Positions 17,198 to 25,912 of a stretch of DNA of 36,613 bases are shown piece by piece. The first letter of the stretch is position 1; each line of letters starts with the position of its first letter. The stretch is taken from assembly GCA_031265875.1 (NCBI GenBank), contig JAISCA010000032.1, forward strand, positions 1-36,613, read 5' to 3'. The notes below the pieces were generated by a model. It worked only from the letters and a program-made list of their open reading frames with translations. It was not told the origin of the DNA and made no database searches. The DNA comes from Propionibacteriaceae bacterium. Its GTDB lineage: Bacteria > Actinomycetota > Actinomycetes > Propionibacteriales > Propionibacteriaceae. A program made the translations under genes and the position numbers.

Positions 17198-17237
17198 TGG
17201 ACTACACGTTCAGTCGGTCTACAATCTAGACTGACCG
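17198..17237 (+). promoter_or_regulatory. promoter and candidate operator of lutABC
   Basis: TGGACT (17198-17203), 16 bases, then TACAAT (17220-17225). An imperfect palindrome, arms 17211-17221 and 17227-17237 with nine of eleven pairs and a perfect GTCTA-CAATC-TAGAC centre, overlaps the -10 box. AGACTG occurs at 17194 and 17228. A GntR-type lactate regulator would suit this, but none is encoded in the window. Confidence 0.55.
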
Positions 17238-17309
17238 GTGAAAGACAACGAAGTCGGCCGAGACCATTGATCAGTCCATTCGGCGGACACATGGTCCGAT
17301 TGGAGTCCC

Positions 17310-18065
17310 ATGAGCGCAAGTTCACAAAAAGTCGTGGCGTTATTCGCCACCTGCATCTCCGACCTGATGTACCCCAACACACCCAAGGCGGTGGTGGCCC
17401 TGCTGGAGCGGCTGGGCTGCCGGGTGGAGTTCCCCACGGCTCAGACCTGCTGCGGCCAGATGTTCACCAACACTGGCTACTACCCCGAGGCCTTGGGCTC
17501 GGTCCGGGCCTACGTCCGGGCCTTCAGCAAGTACGAGCACATCGTGGCCCCCTCCGGCTCTTGCGTCGGGTCGGTCCGCGAGCAGCACCCGATGCTGGCC
17601 GCTAGCTCCCGCGACAAAGGCCTGCAGCGCGCGGTCGAAGAGGTCGTGGCCCGGACTTGGGACATCACCGAGTTCCTGACCGACGTGCTCCAGGTCGAGG
17701 ACGTCGGGGCCTACTTCCCGCACAAGGTGACCTATCACCCGACCTGTCACTCGGTCCGAGTGGCCAAGGTCGGCGACCGGCCCTACCGGCTCTTGAACAA
17801 GGTCCGGGGTCTGACCCTGCTCCCCTTGGAGGACTCCGACCAGTGCTGCGGCTTCGGCGGCACCTTCTCGATCAAGAACCCGGACATGTCGACCGCCATG
17901 GCCACGGCCAAGGCGCGCCACGTCGCCAACTCCGGCGCCGAGTACCTCGTGACGGCCGACAACGCCTGTCTGATGAACATCGGCGGCGTGCTGAGCCGGG
18001 GACGCAGCGGCGTCAAGACCATCCACCTGGCCGAGATCCTGGCCACGACCGAGCCTGAGGAGTGA
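17310..18065 (+). CDS. lutA: L-lactate utilisation protein LutA (CCG-domain subunit)
   Basis: One of three subunits of the iron-sulfur L-lactate oxidising complex that lets cells grow on lactate. It has 251 residues with two cysteine-rich CCG domains: TCCGQ near residue 46 and SDQCCGFGG near 183, preceded by the partner cysteine motif YHPTCHSVR near 147. These bind iron-sulfur or heterodisulfide-type centres. GGAG is four bases before the ATG. The stop lies within the ribosome binding region of lutB. It is the first gene of a three-gene operon with its own promoter. Confidence 0.92.
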   Translation: MSASSQKVVALFATCISDLMYPNTPKAVVALLERLGCRVEFPTAQTCCGQMFTNTGYYPEALGSVRAYVRAFSKYEHIVAPSGSCVGSVREQHPMLAASSRDKGLQRAVEEVVARTWDITEFLTDVLQVEDVGAYFPHKVTYHPTCHSVRVAKVGDRPYRLLNKVRGLTLLPLEDSDQCCGFGGTFSIKNPDMSTAMATAKARHVANSGAEYLVTADNACLMNIGGVLSRGRSGVKTIHLAEILATTEPEE

Positions 18066-18067
18066 CC

Positions 18068-19600
18068 ATGACGACCACCGCTCTGCCCCATCCGACCCGT
18101 CGTCTGACGCCGGCCCCACCGCCCGGCGATCTGCTCGACACCCCCAAATTCCCCAAGTCGGTCAAACGCTATCTAGGCAACTCCCAGCTACGGGCCAACC
18201 TCCGTCACGCCACTGGCACGATCCGGGCCAAACGGGCCCGGGTGACGGCGGAACTGTCCAATTGGGAGCAGTTGCGTCAAGCCGGCGAGGCCATCAAGAA
18301 CCGCACCGCCCGCCACCTCGACGTCTACCTGGAACAGCTGGAGGCCAATCTGATCGCCAACGGGGCCCAGGTCCACTGGGCCTCGACGGCGGCCGAGGCC
18401 AACCGCATCGTGGTCGACCTGGTCAAGGCCAAGGGCGTCTCCGAAGTGGTCAAGGTCAAGTCGATGGTGACCCAGGAGATCGAGCTGAACGAGGCCCTGG
18501 AGGCCGCCGGCGTCGCCGCCTGGGAGACCGACCTGGCCGAGTTGATCGTCCAGTTGGGCCATGACCGGCCCAGCCACATCCTGGTTCCGGCCATCCACCG
18601 CAACCGTTCCGAGGTGCGCGAGATCTTCCTCCAGGAGATGAAGTTGTACGGTCGGGCCGCGCCCAAGGACTTGAGCGACAATCCACCCGATCTGGCCGGG
18701 GCCGCCCGGGCCCATCTGCGCGAGAAGTTCATGCGGGCCAAGGTCGGCATCTCCGGGGCCAACTTCATGGTGGCCGACAGCGGCACCTTGGTGGTGGTCG
18801 AGTCCGAGGGCAACGGCCGGATGTGCCTGACCCTGCCCGAGACCCTGATCTCGGTCGTGGGCATCGAGAAGACGGTGCCGACGCTGGAGGACCTGGAGGT
18901 CTTCTTGCAGTTGTTGCCGCGCTCCTCGACCGGCGAGCGGATGAATCCGTACACCTCGATGTGGACCGGCGTCACGCCCGGCGACGGCCCGCAGGAGGTC
19001 CACGTCGTCCTGGTCGACAACGGTCGCACCAAGGTGCTGGCCGATCCGATCGGCCGGCAGGCCCTGCGCTGCATCCGCTGCTCCGCCTGCATGAACATCT
19101 GCCCGGTCTACGAGCGCGTCGGCGGCCACGCCTACGGCTCGGTCTATCCCGGCCCCATCGGCGCCATTCTGACGCCGCAGTTGCGCGGCACCGCCTCCGC
19201 CATCGACCAGTCCCTGCCTTACGCCTCCAGCCTCTGCGGGGCCTGCGCCGACGTCTGCCCGGTCCGCATCCCGATCCCGGAGTTGCTGGTCCACATGCGC
19301 CACCGCGTGGTCGAGGAGCGCAAGCGCAAGCATCCCGGCCTGGAGCGCACCATCATGAAGGTGGGCGGCTGGATCATGGGCCGGGGCTCCCGCTTCGGCG
19401 CCGTCGAGAAGTTGGCCGGCAAGGCGCGCGGCATCCTGCGCAAGGACAAGCTCGGGCCGATGCCCTGGCCGGCCTCGCCTTGGACCAACGCCCGCGACCT
19501 GCCCTTGCCGCCGGCGCAGTCCTTCCGTGACTGGTGGAAGTCCGGCCAGGCCGACAACCCCTTCGTTTCCAGCCAGCCCGCCGAGGAGGCCCGACCGTGA
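18068..19600 (+). CDS. lutB: L-lactate utilisation iron-sulfur protein LutB
   Basis: Ferredoxin-type subunit of the lactate oxidation complex, 510 residues. An N-terminal LUD domain (GANFMVADSGTLVVVE near 235) is followed by two 4Fe-4S motifs, RCIRCSACMNICPVYE near 335-350 and CGACADVCPVRIPI near 393, and a C-terminal LutB domain. The ATG at 18068 is preferred to the GTG at 18062, because GAGGAG at 18057-18062 is the ribosome binding site and would overlap the GTG. It begins three bases after the lutA stop and its own stop overlaps the lutC GTG. Confidence 0.93.
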   Translation: MTTTALPHPTRRLTPAPPPGDLLDTPKFPKSVKRYLGNSQLRANLRHATGTIRAKRARVTAELSNWEQLRQAGEAIKNRTARHLDVYLEQLEANLIANGAQVHWASTAAEANRIVVDLVKAKGVSEVVKVKSMVTQEIELNEALEAAGVAAWETDLAELIVQLGHDRPSHILVPAIHRNRSEVREIFLQEMKLYGRAAPKDLSDNPPDLAGAARAHLREKFMRAKVGISGANFMVADSGTLVVVESEGNGRMCLTLPETLISVVGIEKTVPTLEDLEVFLQLLPRSSTGERMNPYTSMWTGVTPGDGPQEVHVVLVDNGRTKVLADPIGRQALRCIRCSACMNICPVYERVGGHAYGSVYPGPIGAILTPQLRGTASAIDQSLPYASSLCGACADVCPVRIPIPELLVHMRHRVVEERKRKHPGLERTIMKVGGWIMGRGSRFGAVEKLAGKARGILRKDKLGPMPWPASPWTNARDLPLPPAQSFRDWWKSGQADNPFVSSQPAEEARP

Positions 19601-20247
19601 GCAAGTCAGACATTCTGGCCCGGATCCGTAACAGCCTGATCGACGTCACCCAAGACGATCCAGTCTTGGATGTGCCGGTGGACTGGCAGTACGGTCAGGC
19701 CACCGCCGTGGCCGAGCCGATCGAATTGTTCATCGAGCGCGTCATCGACTACAAGGCCACCGTCGTCAGGGCCGCCAGCGAGAAGGACGTGCCGCGTCTA
19801 GTGGCCGAGGGGTTGGCCCAGGCCCAGGCCACCAGTCTGGTGGTGCCGGCCGGCGTCGACCCGGCTTGGGTGGCTCAGGCCGCCCAGGCCGGCGTCGAAT
19901 TGGTCCAAGACGATCCGCCGCTGTCGCATCAGCGCCTGAACGAGATCTCGGCTGTCATCACGGCCTCCGTCGTCGGCATGGCCGAGACCGGCACCATCGC
20001 CCTCGACCACCGGGGGGACCAGGGCCGGCGCGAGCTGTCCCTGGTGCCGGACATGCACGTCTGCGTCATTCGGACCGACCAGATCGTGACCGACGTGCCT
20101 CAGGCCATGGCTCGTCTGGCCCCCTCGCTGCGCCAACACCAGCCGGTGACTTGGATCTCCGGGCCCTCGGCCACCAGCGACATCGAGTTGAGCCGGGTCG
20201 AAGGCGTGCACGGTCCCAGGACCCTGCACGTCATCGTGGTCGGCTGA
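19597..20247 (+). CDS. lutC: L-lactate utilisation protein LutC
   Basis: LUD-domain subunit of the lactate oxidation complex, 216 residues. The family motif GMAETGTIALDH lies near residue 128 and the C-terminal signature GPSATSDIELSRVEGVHGP near 185-203. The GTG overlaps the lutB stop as GTGA, with GAGGAGG just upstream, which rules out the longer in-frame ATG at 19534. It ends the lut operon; purC follows after 87 bases with its own promoter. Confidence 0.92.
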   Translation: MSKSDILARIRNSLIDVTQDDPVLDVPVDWQYGQATAVAEPIELFIERVIDYKATVVRAASEKDVPRLVAEGLAQAQATSLVVPAGVDPAWVAQAAQAGVELVQDDPPLSHQRLNEISAVITASVVGMAETGTIALDHRGDQGRRELSLVPDMHVCVIRTDQIVTDVPQAMARLAPSLRQHQPVTWISGPSATSDIELSRVEGVHGPRTLHVIVVG

Positions 20248-20322
20248 GCGTCGGCCCGACTGTCTAAGGCCCCGGTCCGCCACGCGCCCAACGCCGACGC
20301 TGGCGGGCCGGGCCGGCCGCCG

Positions 20323-20328
20323 TAGACT
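20323..20328 (+). promoter_or_regulatory. -10 box of a leaderless promoter for purC-purS
   Basis: TAGACT, six bases before the GTG at 20335, with no ribosome binding site. Confidence 0.55.
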
Positions 20329-20334
20329 ACCTCC

Positions 20335-22122
20335 GTGATCTCGACTGCTGCGCTGCCGCTCATCCATGAAGGCAAGGTCCGTCGCCTCTACGCCCTGCCC
20401 GACCCCAATCAGGTCCTGATCGTCGCCACCGACGCCATCTCGGCCTTCGATCAGGTGCTGTCGACGCCGATCCCGGACAAGGGCGCCGTCTTGACCCAGC
20501 TGTCGCTGTGGTGGTCGGAACAGCTGGTGGACATCTGCCCCAGCCATGTCATCTCGACGGAGGTGCCGCCCGACGTGGTGGGCCGGGCGGTGGTCTGCGA
20601 ACGGCTGGAGATGATTCCGGTCGAGTGCGTCGCCCGGGGTTACATCACCGGTTCCGGTTGGGCTGAGTATCAAACCACGGGCCGGGTCACCGGCATCGAA
20701 TTGCCGCCCGGGCTGCGCCACGCCGACCGCTTGCCGGAGCCCATCTTCACCCCCGCCCACAAGGCCCCGTTGGGCCAGCACGACGAGAACATCAGCTTCG
20801 ATCGGTTGGTCGAGTTGGTCGGTCCAGAGCTGGCCGGGCGGCTGCGCGACCTGACGCTGGCCCTTTTCGCCCGCGGCTCCCGTATCGCGGCCGAGCGCGG
20901 CGTCATCCTGGCCGACACCAAGTTCGAGTTCGGGCGCCGCCCCAACGGCGACATCGTCTTGGCCGACGAGGTCCTGACCCCCGACTCGTCCCGTTTCTGG
21001 GACGCCGCCCAGTACCAACCCGGCGCCCAGATCCCCAGTTTCGACAAGCAGTACGTGCGTGACTGGCTGGCCTACGACTCCGGCTGGGACCGCTCCTCCG
21101 ATCAGCCCGCGCCGCCGCTGCCCCGGATGGTGGTGCAAGCCACCCGGGACCGCTACCTGGAGGCGTACACCCGTCTGACCGGCCGGGGCTTCAGCCCGCC
21201 CAAGTCGACCGCCGTCTTGGCCCAACCGGTCCCGTTGGCCCAGGCCCGCCCCCGCAGCCGTTTCGTGGTCGACGTCATGCCCAAGCCGGAGATCTTGGAC
21301 CCGCAGGGCAAGGCCATCACCGGCGCCTTGGCCCGCATGGGCCATCATGGCTTCTCCGTCCGCCAGGGCAAGCGTTTCGAGATCGAGGCCTTGGCCGAGG
21401 CCAGCGACGATGTGCTGGCCCAGGTCAGCAGCTTCGCCGAAGCCCTGTTGGCCAATACGGTGATCGAGAATTTCACCGTCACGGCGGTCGAACCCGCTCC
21501 CGCCCCGATCCCGGCCGGCCCGGCGCCGGCCCGGTTGGCTCTGCCGCCGGCTCCGGCCCCATCGGCGCCGACCTTCGGCGCGGTCGCCGCCCCAGTCCCG
21601 CCGCCGGCCCCGTCGTTGGTGGACCCTGCTTCGGGTCAGGTGGTCGAGTCGCCAGCGAGCCCAGTCTGGAATGCGCCGGTCGCCACTCCGGTCGCTCCAG
21701 AGCCGGGCCCAGCCTTCTTCGCGCCGGCTCCAGCGCCGGCCGCCGCCGCTCCGTTCGTTCCGGCCCCGGCGGCCAGTCCGGTCCCACCCGTCTTGGACGG
21801 GGGCGCCTTGTCCGCCCTGTCCGAGGACTTGGCCGAGGCCTTGCGCGCGCTCAAAGCCACCGCCGACGCCATGGTCTCCCTGGCCGGCGCCCAAGAGCCG
21901 GCCCCAGCCCCAGCGCCCGCCCAGGTTCCGCCGCCGGCCGCCCCAGCCGCTCCAGTCTGGGCTGCGGCGGTGCCGCCTGCGGTCGCCCCGTTCCCACCGG
22001 CCGCTCCCGTCGTAGCGCCGCCGGCCGACTCGGTCGTACCACCGCCGGCCGACCCGCCGGTCGCCCCGGTCGTACCGCCGCCGGCCGCGCCTGACGCCGC
22101 CGGGTCCGGTCAGGGGGTCTGA
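20335..22122 (+). CDS. purC-purS: fused SAICAR synthetase - PurS with a long Pro/Ala tail
   Basis: 595 residues in three parts. Residues 1-290 are SAICAR synthetase (PurC), with HEGKVRRLY at 11-19, ATDAISAFD at 31-39, the substrate segment VECVARGYITGSGW and ADTKFEFG at 193-200. Residues 308-386 are PurS, the small subunit of FGAM synthase, with VVDVMPKPEILDPQGKAI and VRQGKRFEIE. Residues 387-595 are about 200 residues of proline, alanine and valine with PAPAP runs, broken by one likely amphipathic helix (487-517, SEDLAEALRALKATADAMV). The reading frame is open throughout, with no stop between the parts. purQ and purL follow at once and make the rest of the FGAM synthase. The tail is likely disordered; a tether or partner-binding role for the embedded helix is inference. 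Confidence 0.9.
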   Translation: MISTAALPLIHEGKVRRLYALPDPNQVLIVATDAISAFDQVLSTPIPDKGAVLTQLSLWWSEQLVDICPSHVISTEVPPDVVGRAVVCERLEMIPVECVARGYITGSGWAEYQTTGRVTGIELPPGLRHADRLPEPIFTPAHKAPLGQHDENISFDRLVELVGPELAGRLRDLTLALFARGSRIAAERGVILADTKFEFGRRPNGDIVLADEVLTPDSSRFWDAAQYQPGAQIPSFDKQYVRDWLAYDSGWDRSSDQPAPPLPRMVVQATRDRYLEAYTRLTGRGFSPPKSTAVLAQPVPLAQARPRSRFVVDVMPKPEILDPQGKAITGALARMGHHGFSVRQGKRFEIEALAEASDDVLAQVSSFAEALLANTVIENFTVTAVEPAPAPIPAGPAPARLALPPAPAPSAPTFGAVAAPVPPPAPSLVDPASGQVVESPASPVWNAPVATPVAPEPGPAFFAPAPAPAAAAPFVPAPAASPVPPVLDGGALSALSEDLAEALRALKATADAMVSLAGAQEPAPAPAPAQVPPPAAPAAPVWAAAVPPAVAPFPPAAPVVAPPADSVVPPPADPPVAPVVPPPAAPDAAGSGQGV

Positions 22123-22125
22123 GCC

Positions 22126-22803
22126 ATGCGCGTCGGAGTGGTGACCTTCCCCGGTTCGCTCGACGACGTCGACGCCACCCGGGCGGTCCGCCTCTGCGGC
22201 GGCCAGCCGGTCGCCCTGTGGCACGCCAGCGACACGGTCAGCGACGTCGACGCCGTCATCTTGCCCGGCGGCTTCTCCTACGGCGACTACCTGCGCGGTG
22301 GCGCCATCGCCCGTTTCTCGCCGGTCATGACTGAGATCATCCGCCTGGCCGGGCTCGGTCTGCCGGTCCTGGGCATCTGCAACGGCTTCCAGGTCCTGTG
22401 CGAGGCCCATCTGTTGCCCGGCGTCTTGACCCGTAACGCCCAGCGCACCTTCATCTGCCGGGACCAGACGCTCAAGGTCTGCTCCACCGACACGGTCTGG
22501 ACCAATGACTTCAGCCGCGACGAGGAGATCGAGATCGTGGTCAAACACGGCGAGGGCAATTACACCGCCGACGCCGACACCATCGCCCGGCTGAACGACG
22601 AGGACCGTGTCGTCTTCCGTTACGTCGGCAACCCCAACGGTTCGGCCGACGACATCGCCGGGGTGACCAATCGACGCGGCAACGTGGTCGGCCTGATGCC
22701 TCACCCAGAGCACAACGTCGACCCCTTGACCAGCGACTCGACCGACGGGCGGCGTTTCTTCGTCTCCGTGGAGCGTTTCTTGAGCGTCGCCATGACCGCC
22801 TGA
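22126..22803 (+). CDS. purQ: FGAM synthase glutaminase subunit
   Basis: Class I glutamine amidotransferase that supplies ammonia to PurL for making formylglycinamidine ribotide. The 225-residue protein has the oxyanion loop [11 protein letters not shown] near 47-57, the nucleophile Cys85 in GICNGFQ and the catalytic HPEHN segment near the C-terminus. The ATG lies three bases after the purC-purS stop, with GGGGG in the preceding codons acting as a ribosome binding site. Confidence 0.95.
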   Translation: MRVGVVTFPGSLDDVDATRAVRLCGGQPVALWHASDTVSDVDAVILPGGFSYGDYLRGGAIARFSPVMTEIIRLAGLGLPVLGICNGFQVLCEAHLLPGVLTRNAQRTFICRDQTLKVCSTDTVWTNDFSRDEEIEIVVKHGEGNYTADADTIARLNDEDRVVFRYVGNPNGSADDIAGVTNRRGNVVGLMPHPEHNVDPLTSDSTDGRRFFVSVERFLSVAMTA

Positions 22804-22827
22804 CGGCCCCTGGCCGAGCCAGCCCTG

Positions 22828-22833
22828 TACAGT
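22828..22833 (+). promoter_or_regulatory. possible internal -10 box for purL
   Basis: TACAGT, seven bases before the GTG at 22841. It matches the spacing seen at other leaderless genes here and suggests purL can be transcribed separately from purQ. Confidence 0.4.
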
Positions 22834-22840
22834 GTCAGTC

Positions 22841-25108
22841 GTGGCAGACACGGTGACTCACGCTCAAGTGACTCCGAGCACCTCCCAGCCTTGGGCGGAG
22901 TTGGGCCTCAAGGTCGACGAGTACGAAAGCATTCGAGCCATTCTGCGGCGGCGGCCGACCGCCTGTGAACTGGCCATGTACTCAGTCATGTGGTCGGAGC
23001 ACTGCTCGTACAAGTCCTCCAAGCTCCACCTCAAGCGCTTCTCCGAGCTGCCCCAGACCACCCCCCGCGGTCCGCTCCTGGCCGGCATCGGCGAGAACGC
23101 CGGCGTGGTCGACATCGGCCACGGCTGGGCCGTCACCTTCAAGATCGAGTCCCACAACCATCCTTCTTACGTCGAGCCCTACCAGGGGGCGGCCACCGGC
23201 GTCGGCGGCATCGTACGGGACATCCTGGCCATGGGCGCCCGGCCGGTCGCGGTGATGGACTCGCTCCGTTTCGGCCCCATCGACGCGCCTGACACCGCCC
23301 GCGTCCTGCCCGGCGTGGTGGCCGGCGTCGGTGGTTACGGCAACTGTCTCGGCCTGCCCAACTTGGGCGGCGAAGTCGTCTTCGACCGTTCCTACGCCGG
23401 CAACCCGCTGGTCAATGCCCTCTGCGTCGGCGTCATGCGCCACGACGACATCCACCTGGCCCACGCCAGCGGAGTGGGCAACAAGGTCATCTTGTACGGC
23501 GCCACTACCGGCGGCGACGGCATCGGCGGGGCCTCTGTCTTGGCCTCCGAGACCTTCGAGGCCAGCGGGCCGACCAAGCGGCCCTCGGTCCAGGTCGGCG
23601 ACCCCTTCATGGAGAAGCTGCTGATCGAGTGCACCCTGGAGCTGTTCGCGGCCGGGCTCATCACCGGCATCCAGGACTTCGGCGCCGCCGGTTTGAGCTG
23701 CGCCACCTCGGAGCTGGCCAGCGCCGGCTCCGGGGGTATGCACGTCGACCTCGACGCCGTGCCCCTGCGCGACCCCACTCTGGCGCCGGAAGAGATCCTG
23801 ATGAGTGAGTCGCAGGAGCGCATGATGGCGGTGGTGCGCCCGCAGGATGTGACCATGTTCATGGCCATCTGCGCCAAGTGGGACGTGCTGGCCACCGTCG
23901 TGGGCGAAGTCATCGAAGGCGACCGGCTGCTGATCGACTGGCAGGGCGAGCGGGTGGTCGACGTCGACCCCAGGACGGTGGCCCACGAGGGGCCGACCTA
24001 CGATCGTCCGATCGCCCGTCCGCTCTGGATCGACCAGGTGCGGGCGGACCGGGCCGAGGAACTGCCTAGGCCCGACAGCGGTCCCCAGCTGGCCGACCAA
24101 TTGATGCGCCTGCTCGGTTCGCCCAATCTGTGCGACGTCTCCTGGGTGACCGATCAGTACGACCGTTTCGTACGGGGCGACTCGGTCTTGGCCCAACCCG
24201 AGAACGCCGGCATGTTGCGGATCGACCCGGACAGCGGCCTGGGCATCGCCTTGTCGACCGATTGCAACGCCCGCTTCGCCTTCCTCGATCCCTACCGGGG
24301 GGCGCAGCTGTCCCTGTTGGAGGCTTACCGCAACGTCGCCATCACCGGGGCCGAGCCGGTGGCGGTGACCGACTGCCTCAATTTCGGCTCGCCCGAGGAC
24401 CCCGAAGTGATGTGGCAGTTCGTGGAGGCCATCCGGGGCTTGGTGGACGGTTGCCGCGCCCTCGGCACACCCGTCACTGGTGGCAATGTGTCCTTCTATA
24501 ACAAGACTGGCGAGCAGGCCATCATGCCCACGCCGACCATCGGCATGCTAGGCGTGATTGACAATGTGGCCTGGCGTATCAAGTCTGGTTTTGTCAGCCC
24601 CGGTGACGCCGTCTACCTGCTCGGGCGCACTCGCGAGGAGTTGTCCGGTTCGGCTTGGGCCGAGGTCATCCACGGCCACCTGGGCGGTGAGCCGCCAGCC
24701 GTCGACCTGGAGCAGCACCGCCGCTTGGCCAGCTTCTTCGTCGCCGCCGCCCGCCAGCGCTTGGTGGTGTCGGCCCACGACCTGTCCGACGGCGGCCTGG
24801 CCATCGCCTTGGCCGAGTCCTGCCTGCGCCACGGCCTGGGCGTCGAGATCGCCCTGCCCGGCGACGCCTTCCTCAACCTCTTCTCCGAGACCTCCGGCCG
24901 GGTCCTGGTCTCGGTCAAGCCCAGCAATGAGTTCGAGCTGATCAAGTTGGCCAACGAGCACGATCTCAAGCTGTCCCGCCTGGGCCAGGTCAGCCAGTCC
25001 GAGCAATTGACCGTCGAGGGCCAGTTCTCCCTCCGCCTGCCCGCCCTGCGCCGTAACTGGCAGTCCCCGATCCCGACCGCCCTAGGTCTGACCCCCCCGA
25101 CCGCCTGA
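22841..25108 (+). CDS. purL: FGAM synthase large subunit (small-type PurL)
   Basis: ATP-dependent synthetase subunit of the PurLQS complex. With 755 residues it is the short form that requires separate PurQ and PurS, matching the upstream genes. Visible motifs are [10 protein letters not shown] near 48-57, [28 protein letters not shown] near 100-127, and [10 protein letters not shown]; the second half repeats the AIRS-like fold (DCLNFGSP and [13 protein letters not shown]). The GTG at 22841 is preferred over the GTG at 22832 because a TACAGT box lies seven bases before it. The gap from purQ is 37 bases. Confidence 0.94.
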   Translation: MADTVTHAQVTPSTSQPWAELGLKVDEYESIRAILRRRPTACELAMYSVMWSEHCSYKSSKLHLKRFSELPQTTPRGPLLAGIGENAGVVDIGHGWAVTFKIESHNHPSYVEPYQGAATGVGGIVRDILAMGARPVAVMDSLRFGPIDAPDTARVLPGVVAGVGGYGNCLGLPNLGGEVVFDRSYAGNPLVNALCVGVMRHDDIHLAHASGVGNKVILYGATTGGDGIGGASVLASETFEASGPTKRPSVQVGDPFMEKLLIECTLELFAAGLITGIQDFGAAGLSCATSELASAGSGGMHVDLDAVPLRDPTLAPEEILMSESQERMMAVVRPQDVTMFMAICAKWDVLATVVGEVIEGDRLLIDWQGERVVDVDPRTVAHEGPTYDRPIARPLWIDQVRADRAEELPRPDSGPQLADQLMRLLGSPNLCDVSWVTDQYDRFVRGDSVLAQPENAGMLRIDPDSGLGIALSTDCNARFAFLDPYRGAQLSLLEAYRNVAITGAEPVAVTDCLNFGSPEDPEVMWQFVEAIRGLVDGCRALGTPVTGGNVSFYNKTGEQAIMPTPTIGMLGVIDNVAWRIKSGFVSPGDAVYLLGRTREELSGSAWAEVIHGHLGGEPPAVDLEQHRRLASFFVAAARQRLVVSAHDLSDGGLAIALAESCLRHGLGVEIALPGDAFLNLFSETSGRVLVSVKPSNEFELIKLANEHDLKLSRLGQVSQSEQLTVEGQFSLRLPALRRNWQSPIPTALGLTPPTA

Positions 25109-25252
25109 CCCGTTCGTCTCCCCGCCATTAGGCTGACCCCAGTAGGTCGGAACTCGTCGTTCGCGTCTGACTCGCCGCCGACCGGTGACTTACGGTCCGC
25201 GACACGCCGCAGGGCCAGTCGCAACCGTCGCTCGGCGACCAAGCGATTGGTC

Positions 25253-25477
25253 CTATGACACTGCGTAGCGGGTCCGCTCGACCTCATCCGCCCAGGCCGC
25301 GTCGCGCGGCCACCCATCCAGCGCGTCCGCCGCGCTGGACAAAGTGTACGGACGCACCGGGCGAACTTCGGCCACCGCTTTACCGCCGCGCATGATGGTG
25401 AACGACTCTTGACGCTCTACGGCATCCAGCAGCTGCGAGAAGGATCGCGCCGCTTTGGTCGCCGTGATGATATTCAT
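25253..25477 (-). CDS. orphan Phd/YefM-type antitoxin
   Basis: 74 residues resembling the Phd/YefM antitoxins that bind DNA as dimers through the N-terminus and neutralise a toxin through the C-terminus. ATKAARSFSQLLDAVERQE and the FTIMRGGKAVAEVRPV stretch (28-43) are typical. No toxin gene follows: the 144 bases to the purL end hold no ORF of suitable size, and none lies upstream. A TACCCT box six bases before the ATG suggests a leaderless transcript. It could be a solitary regulator or a remnant of a lost toxin-antitoxin pair. Confidence 0.7.
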   Translation of the reverse strand: MNIITATKAARSFSQLLDAVERQESFTIMRGGKAVAEVRPVRPYTLSSAADALDGWPRDAAWADEVERTRYAVS

Positions 25478-25483
25478 GACGGC

Positions 25484-25489
25484 AGGGTA
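25484..25489 (-). promoter_or_regulatory. -10 box of a leaderless promoter for the antitoxin
   Basis: On the minus strand TACCCT ends six bases before the ATG at 25477. Confidence 0.4.
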
Positions 25490-25899
25490 TCGAATGAATC
25501 AGATTTAACTATGGGCCTGGCACAAGGCAGATCGTTCCCCGACCTGTGTCTCATTACGGGGCTCCGCCCCGCTCCCCGGCCCGGACGCTCTGCGGGCGGC
25601 CGGACTGGAAGATGTCTGCCGTGGCTCCCTGCGGGTACGGGAACCGTGCCCGACTGATCCGGAACAGTCACCTTCGGCTTCCCAACCGTGGCTTGGGCCG
25701 GGTACGGCCGGGCTCAGTGGTCGTATCAGTCCGGTCGGTGGGGGAGGGTTATGCGATTGGACAGTTACGACGGTTTCGCCCGGCGTGTCGAGTGCCGGAA
25801 GTCTCCTCTCGGTTGCGGGGTGGACGCGACCGACGGGTTTCGTGCGATGGATGGTAAATGGAGTGAGCCGATGGGGTGTTTGAGACGGGCCAGCGTCGA
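25490..25899 (+). other. intergenic region before the M20 dipeptidase
   Basis: About 410 bases with no supported gene. An ORF continuous with the dipeptidase frame runs upstream to 25688 but has no homology and no ribosome binding site, so it is read as leader. A short CGGGGC-TCC-GCCCCG hairpin lies near 25557-25571. Base composition is slightly less GC-rich than the coding regions. Confidence 0.45.
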
Positions 25900-25905
25900 T
25901 ATGCT
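25900..25905 (+). promoter_or_regulatory. -10 box of a leaderless promoter for the M20 dipeptidase
   Basis: TATGCT, seven bases before the ATG at 25913. It decides this start over the longer frame from 25688. Confidence 0.45.
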
Positions 25906-25912
25906 CGTCGCC

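Noticed and set aside
19798-22851. A 1017-codon open frame on the minus strand
   Set aside because: It lies opposite lutC, purC-purS and purQ, has low-complexity G, D, R and V content and no recognisable domain. Long antisense frames are expected in GC-rich genes with high third-position GC.
25109-25252. A toxin partner for the Phd-type antitoxin
   Set aside because: Only 144 bases are available before the purL end and no frame of toxin length is open there.
25688-25912. 75-residue N-terminal extension of the M20 dipeptidase
   Set aside because: No homology, no signal peptide, no ribosome binding site, and a good -10 box lies just before the ATG at 25913.
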